Origin: Jannaschia marina
GTDB lineage: Bacteria > Pseudomonadota > Alphaproteobacteria > Rhodobacterales > Rhodobacteraceae
Length of the DNA stretch: 64,000 nucleotides
Assembly (NCBI RefSeq): GCF_013404595.1
Contig: NZ_JABVAX010000011.1
Coordinates: 23,934-87,933, forward strand
Reading direction: 5' to 3'
Below, piece by piece: positions 61,971-64,000 of the stretch (position 1 is the stretch's first letter; the number at the start of each line of letters is the position of its first letter). The position numbers and the translations under genes were made by a program. Under the pieces are notes generated by a model. That model was given only the letters and a program-made list of their open reading frames with translations, searched no databases and was not told the DNA's origin.

Positions 61971-62225
61971 TCTACGCGCTTCGCACGAACCCCGCGAGAG
62001 ACGATTTTGAAGCGCAGGGCGTATTTGTAATCGACCCGTCGCCGAGATTGAACCGAGGAGATCGGGGACATCGACCCGTCATCCGCACCTCAACCGATGA
62101 TCGAAATGGCTCGAAGTGACCTGAGGTCCGTTTCTCTTTCTCTGTCTCGAATTGAGGTGGAGTTCGTTGCGCGGTGCTCCGCGCCCTTTCTGTGGAGCGC
62201 ATGGGCCGAGAGTTTTCGGTTCTGG
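61971..62225. other. Gene-free flank of decayed mobile DNA
   Basis: GC content falls compared with the T6SS genes and no open frame here has a ribosome-binding site or a motif I recognise. It lies between the PAAR gene and the IS3-family remnant and is probably old mobile DNA. Confidence 0.4.
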
Positions 62226-62339
62226 TCACGACGGCGGGCTGGATGATCCGTCGGGGGTGCGGATGTCCGCCGGGGCATTGACCCGATAGCGCTGTGAGAT
62301 CGGACTGGGATTCTTCCGGTTTTGTGGACACTTATGGCT

Positions 62340-62426
62340 GGAGAACTCAAGCGTTTCGAGCGCGCTCCTTTCGTCGTCGATGGGCGAGAGGTAGCCCAGA
62401 GCCGGGTGACGGCAGCCGGGGGTATA
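62340..62426 (-). pseudogene. IS3-family transposase OrfB, C-terminal remnant
   Basis: The translation from 62426 downward reads YTPGCRHPALGYLSPIDDER and continues SALETLE. The H-x-A-L-G-Y-L-S-P block is the hallmark of the end of IS3 OrfB integrases. An in-frame stop directly precedes the tyrosine, and the DDE catalytic core is missing. Confidence 0.7.
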
Positions 62427-62520
62427 CTAGCTCTCGAAGACCTCGGACCGGTCATGTCGTTCTGCGCGAACCGGGCGTCGTCCATTGGGCTCGAACCAAT
62501 GGCACGTTCAATGAGCGACC

Positions 62521-62775
62521 CTGTGAGAGAAGGTCGCGCTTCTGCTGCAGTTGCTTGTTCTCAAGACGAAGTCGGCGCAGTTCGTCCCGTTCTTCTGTGC
62601 TAGGAATATCGGCACGTTTGCCGTCGTTACGATCCGCCTGCCTTATACAAGTGTGGATCGTCGCAACACACGGCTCGAACCCTCGCGCGAGGTCCTCGAC
62701 ACTCCGTCCTGCTCTATGCAACTCGACGATCTACTCCCGGAAAGCCGCCGGGTACGGGTTCCTTGTTCGTGGCAT
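62521..62775 (-). pseudogene. IS3-family transposase OrfA, broken by an amber codon and truncated
   Basis: From the ATG at 62775 (GGAAGG upstream) the frame reads MPRTRNPYPAAFRE, then TAG, then IVELHRAGRSVEDLARGFEP and a leucine-zipper part, RRLRLENKQLQQKRDLLSQ. The stop most likely replaced a CAG glutamine codon. Similarity ends near 62521 before the usual frameshift window. Confidence 0.75.
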
Positions 62776-62810
62776 CTGAACACCTTCCAAATGCAGTCAA
62801 AGGGTGTTCA

Positions 62811-63217
62811 CGAAACCTGGGGGAACTCCAGCACGGGCGTTCCGATCAGTATTCCGGTCCACACGATCCTTGCAGAGATGCTCGCAACGGTCCCTGCGGG
62901 CCAGGAGACGTTCCTCGAGACGCAAGCAGTCAAGGCAGGGGCTGGGGAACGACATGCGGAAGTGATGCGATGCGGCGGACCTCCCCGACTGTACCCCGCA
63001 CGGGCTCCGCAAGGCGGTCACGGTCCGGATCGGCCATGCCGGTGCGACCGGCCCGGAGATCATCGCAGTAACCGGCCACAAGACGGTCGCAGAGGTGGAA
63101 CCCTACCTCCGCGACCTGAATCGCAGGATCGCGGCCGACGCCGGAATGGCGAAGATATCGGGAACAAACTTGACGAACCGCAGTGAAAAGTTCGTCAAAA
63201 TTCAGCTAATAAACTGA
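62811..63217 (+). pseudogene. Tyrosine recombinase (phage/island integrase), broken C-terminal part
   Basis: Frame 62551-type translation gives VPISIPVHTILAEMLATVPA, after which a frameshift near 62938 moves to GLGNDMRK followed by a TGA (62963-62965) in place of a Trp codon. The frame then continues open to 63217 with PHGLRKAVTVRIGHAG, GHKTVAEVEPYLRDLNRR and a short tail. HGLRK is the HxLR box and GHKTVAEVEPY contains the final Gly-His and Tyr. The N-terminal half is missing. It lies just beside a partial and an intact tRNA-Arg, as expected of an island integrase. Confidence 0.75.
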
Positions 63218-63244
63218 AATATGATGAATAATTGGCATGCATGG

Positions 63245-63300
63245 CGGCCCCTGAAGGATTCGAACCCTCGGCCGTCCGCTTAGAAGGTCGCTGTTCTACG
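63245..63300 (-). pseudogene. Partial tRNA-Arg 3' copy (probable att site)
   Basis: Read on the minus strand, the stretch gives an anticodon-loop-like CTTCTAA, a variable part, GAGGGTTCGAATCC and TTCAGGGGCCGCC. It matches the 3' half of the intact tRNA-Arg at 63380-63453 with a few differences. No matching 5' acceptor strand or D-arm is present upstream, so it cannot fold as a tRNA. It fits an attachment-site duplicate left by integration. Confidence 0.6.
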
Positions 63301-63379
63301 TCCCCAACCGCTTGAAAACCAAGCAATTTCAGTCGCCGTTTTTGTCACTATGCAATTGCGATGCAATTGGCGCACAGCG

Positions 63380-63453
63380 CGGCCCCTGAAGGACTCGAAC
63401 CCTCAACCTGTCGATTAGAAGTCGACTGCTCTATCCAGTTGAGCTAAGGGGCC
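63380..63453 (-). tRNA. tRNA-Arg (anticodon UCU)
   Basis: On the minus strand the gene begins GGCCCCTTAGCTCAACTGGA and folds as a full cloverleaf. The acceptor stem GGCCCCT pairs with AGGGGCC, D-arm GCTC pairs with GAGC, anticodon stem GTCGA pairs with TCGAC around loop CTTCTAA (anticodon TCT), and the T-arm is GAGGG-TTCGAGT-CCTTC. The discriminator base is G, and CCA is not encoded. It decodes AGA codons, rare in a GC-rich genome. Its 3' end faces the integrase remnant, the usual insertion side. Confidence 0.9.
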
Positions 63454-63572
63454 TGCGGCGCGCGCCCCGACGTTTAAACGATTGGCGAGGTTGGCACAAT
63501 CGGGCATAACCGAGTTATGACATTGCTTCCGCACATGAAATGCGCTGGCTGGCCCAACCTGAGGTATGATGG

Positions 63573-63956
63573 ATGAGCCAGAAACTGACTGACCGTCCGT
63601 ACTGGCCTGATCTTGTTGCCCGCGTTGATGAACTGGTCGCAGAAGGCTACACCGACACTGAGATCGGCTTCAAAGTCGAAGCCGAGTTTGGTCTGCGGCG
63701 TCAGTCCTTCCGAACGGCTGTCCGTCGAGGCGACGTGCCTGCGATGCCATCGCCCGATCGGGCACGATCTGATGCGCGAGCAAGAGGGGATAGGACGTTC
63801 GACGGCAAGCCTTGCGTCAGGTGCGGGAGCAAGACCCGATACGTTGCAGATCAGCGATGCGTGGCATGTGAAAGAATATTGAGGTGCTCCCCGATCCTTG
63901 GACAGGATCTGGCGTTTTCTAAGCTACTCTCTGGGCCTCCTGGTCGGGTTGCATGA
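63573..63956 (+). CDS. Small zinc-finger protein, C-terminus replaced by an IS end (hypothetical)
   Basis: The frame starts with ATG after GAGG and encodes SQKLTDRPYWPDLVARVDEL, VAEGYTDTEIGFKVEAEFG with FGLRRQSFRTAVRRG, which reads like a helix-turn-helix. It is followed by a treble-clef-like KPCVRCGSKTRY...RCVACER with two CxxC pairs. Such proteins are common in prophages and islands. From about 63880 the codons run into an IS3-type inverted repeat, so the last 25 or so residues are foreign. The native protein probably ended near the second CxxC. Confidence 0.6.
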   Translation: MSQKLTDRPYWPDLVARVDELVAEGYTDTEIGFKVEAEFGLRRQSFRTAVRRGDVPAMPSPDRARSDARARGDRTFDGKPCVRCGSKTRYVADQRCVACERILRCSPILGQDLAFSKLLSGPPGRVA

Positions 63957-64000
63957 TCGTCGTGCCGGCGCGGTAGACCACGTCCGGTGGTTGTCCGTCG
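63880..64000 (-). mobile_element. End of an IS3-family element entering from the right edge
   Basis: TGAGGTGCTCCCCGATCCTT then GGACAGG (63880-63906) has the TG start, CCCCGA and TTGGACA features of IS3-family terminal repeats. Just inside it, on the minus strand, is the stop and tail of a transposase-like frame. The rest of the element lies beyond the window. Confidence 0.6.
63919..64000 (-). CDS. IS3-family transposase OrfB (C-terminal 26 residues only)
   Basis: The minus strand is open from the window edge to TAG at 63921-63919 and reads DGQPPDVVYRAGTTIMQPDQ followed by EAQRVA. The 'G-x-x-P-x-V-V-Y' step and the short polar tail are typical of IS3-family OrfB ends. The catalytic part lies outside the window, so the family call depends on this tail and the neighbouring terminal repeat. 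Confidence 0.5.
   Translation of the reverse strand, partial: DGQPPDVVYRAGTTIMQPDQEAQRVA

Larger units (their letters stand above)
62290..62810 (-). mobile_element. Degenerate IS3-family insertion sequence remnant
   Basis: The minus strand carries the N-terminal two thirds of an IS3-type OrfA and, about 90 bp later, the last part of an OrfB integrase, so most of the element is deleted. One edge has TTTTGTGGACACTT (62320-62333), similar to IS3 end sequences. The other edge near 62777-62810 is an imperfect inverted repeat (TGAACACCTT and AAAGGGTGTTCA). The exact ends are uncertain. Confidence 0.6.

Noticed and set aside
61951..61990. Possible tRNA T-arm remnant after the PAAR gene
   Set aside because: GGGTTCGA can be read on the minus strand, but the hairpin does not fit a tRNA T-arm register and no acceptor or anticodon arm is nearby. 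Only the shared 10-mer is reported.

Overview
The window looks like chromosome from a high-GC alphaproteobacterium, most likely a Rhodobacterales/Roseobacter-group member. The grounds are a glycerol ABC transporter of the rhizobial GlpSTPQUV type, a TAXI-type TRAP transporter, short palindromic repeats whose antisense reading gives the common alphaproteobacterial 'GLDPAIH' string, and strong GC bias with long antisense shadow frames. The genus is inference; no rRNA or marker gene is present.

Layout. (1) 1-207: 3' end of a flavodoxin-fold NAD(P)H oxidoreductase. (2) 0.6-8.4 kb: glycerol uptake operon glpS-glpT-glpP-glpQ-glpU-glpV on the minus strand, ending in a hairpin terminator, with a DeoR-type regulator (glpR) divergent. 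Palindromic repeats sit in two intergenic gaps of this operon, and one gap also carries a small GIY-YIG nuclease gene. (3) 8.4-14.2 kb: a LysR regulator divergent from a TAXI-TRAP binding protein, fused permease and FAD-dependent amine/amino-acid oxidoreductase. (4) 14.6-17.3 kb: alpha/beta hydrolase, NodB-type deacetylase and class A beta-lactamase. (5) 17.5-61.9 kb: a large type VI secretion (T6SS) locus. (6) 61.9-64 kb: decayed mobile DNA with a broken IS3-family element, a broken tyrosine recombinase, a partial tRNA copy, an intact tRNA-Arg(UCU), and an IS3-type end cutting a zinc-finger gene.

T6SS locus. A plus-strand run encodes a DUF6931-like protein, TagH (FHA), TssA, TssB, TssC, Hcp, TssE, TssF, TssG and ClpV/TssH. 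A minus-strand operon (35.5-29.6 kb) encodes a periplasmic protein, an M23 peptidase-lytic transglycosylase fusion, a DUF4123 effector chaperone, a probable permuted NlpC/P60-like effector and a probable membrane-anchored immunity protein. A plus-strand operon (36.6-39.7 kb) encodes an ExbB/TolQ-like channel, two ExbD/TolR-like proteins and a TonB-like protein. A minus-strand operon (49.7-39.8 kb) encodes TssK, TssL with an OmpA domain, TssM, TagF, the PP2C phosphatase PppA and the kinase PpkA. A 3186-residue autotransporter, VgrG and a divergent PAAR tip protein complete it. No TssJ was found.

How it may work together. The kinase, phosphatase, FHA protein and TagF form the known threonine-phosphorylation switch. 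TssL carries repeated threonine motifs that fit phospho-docking sites for TagH. The least expected element is the ExbB/ExbD/ExbD/TonB-like operon: the periplasmic domain of its TonB-like protein appears homologous to the C-terminal domain of PpkA. This suggests a proton-driven envelope module coupled to kinase signalling; that function is inference.
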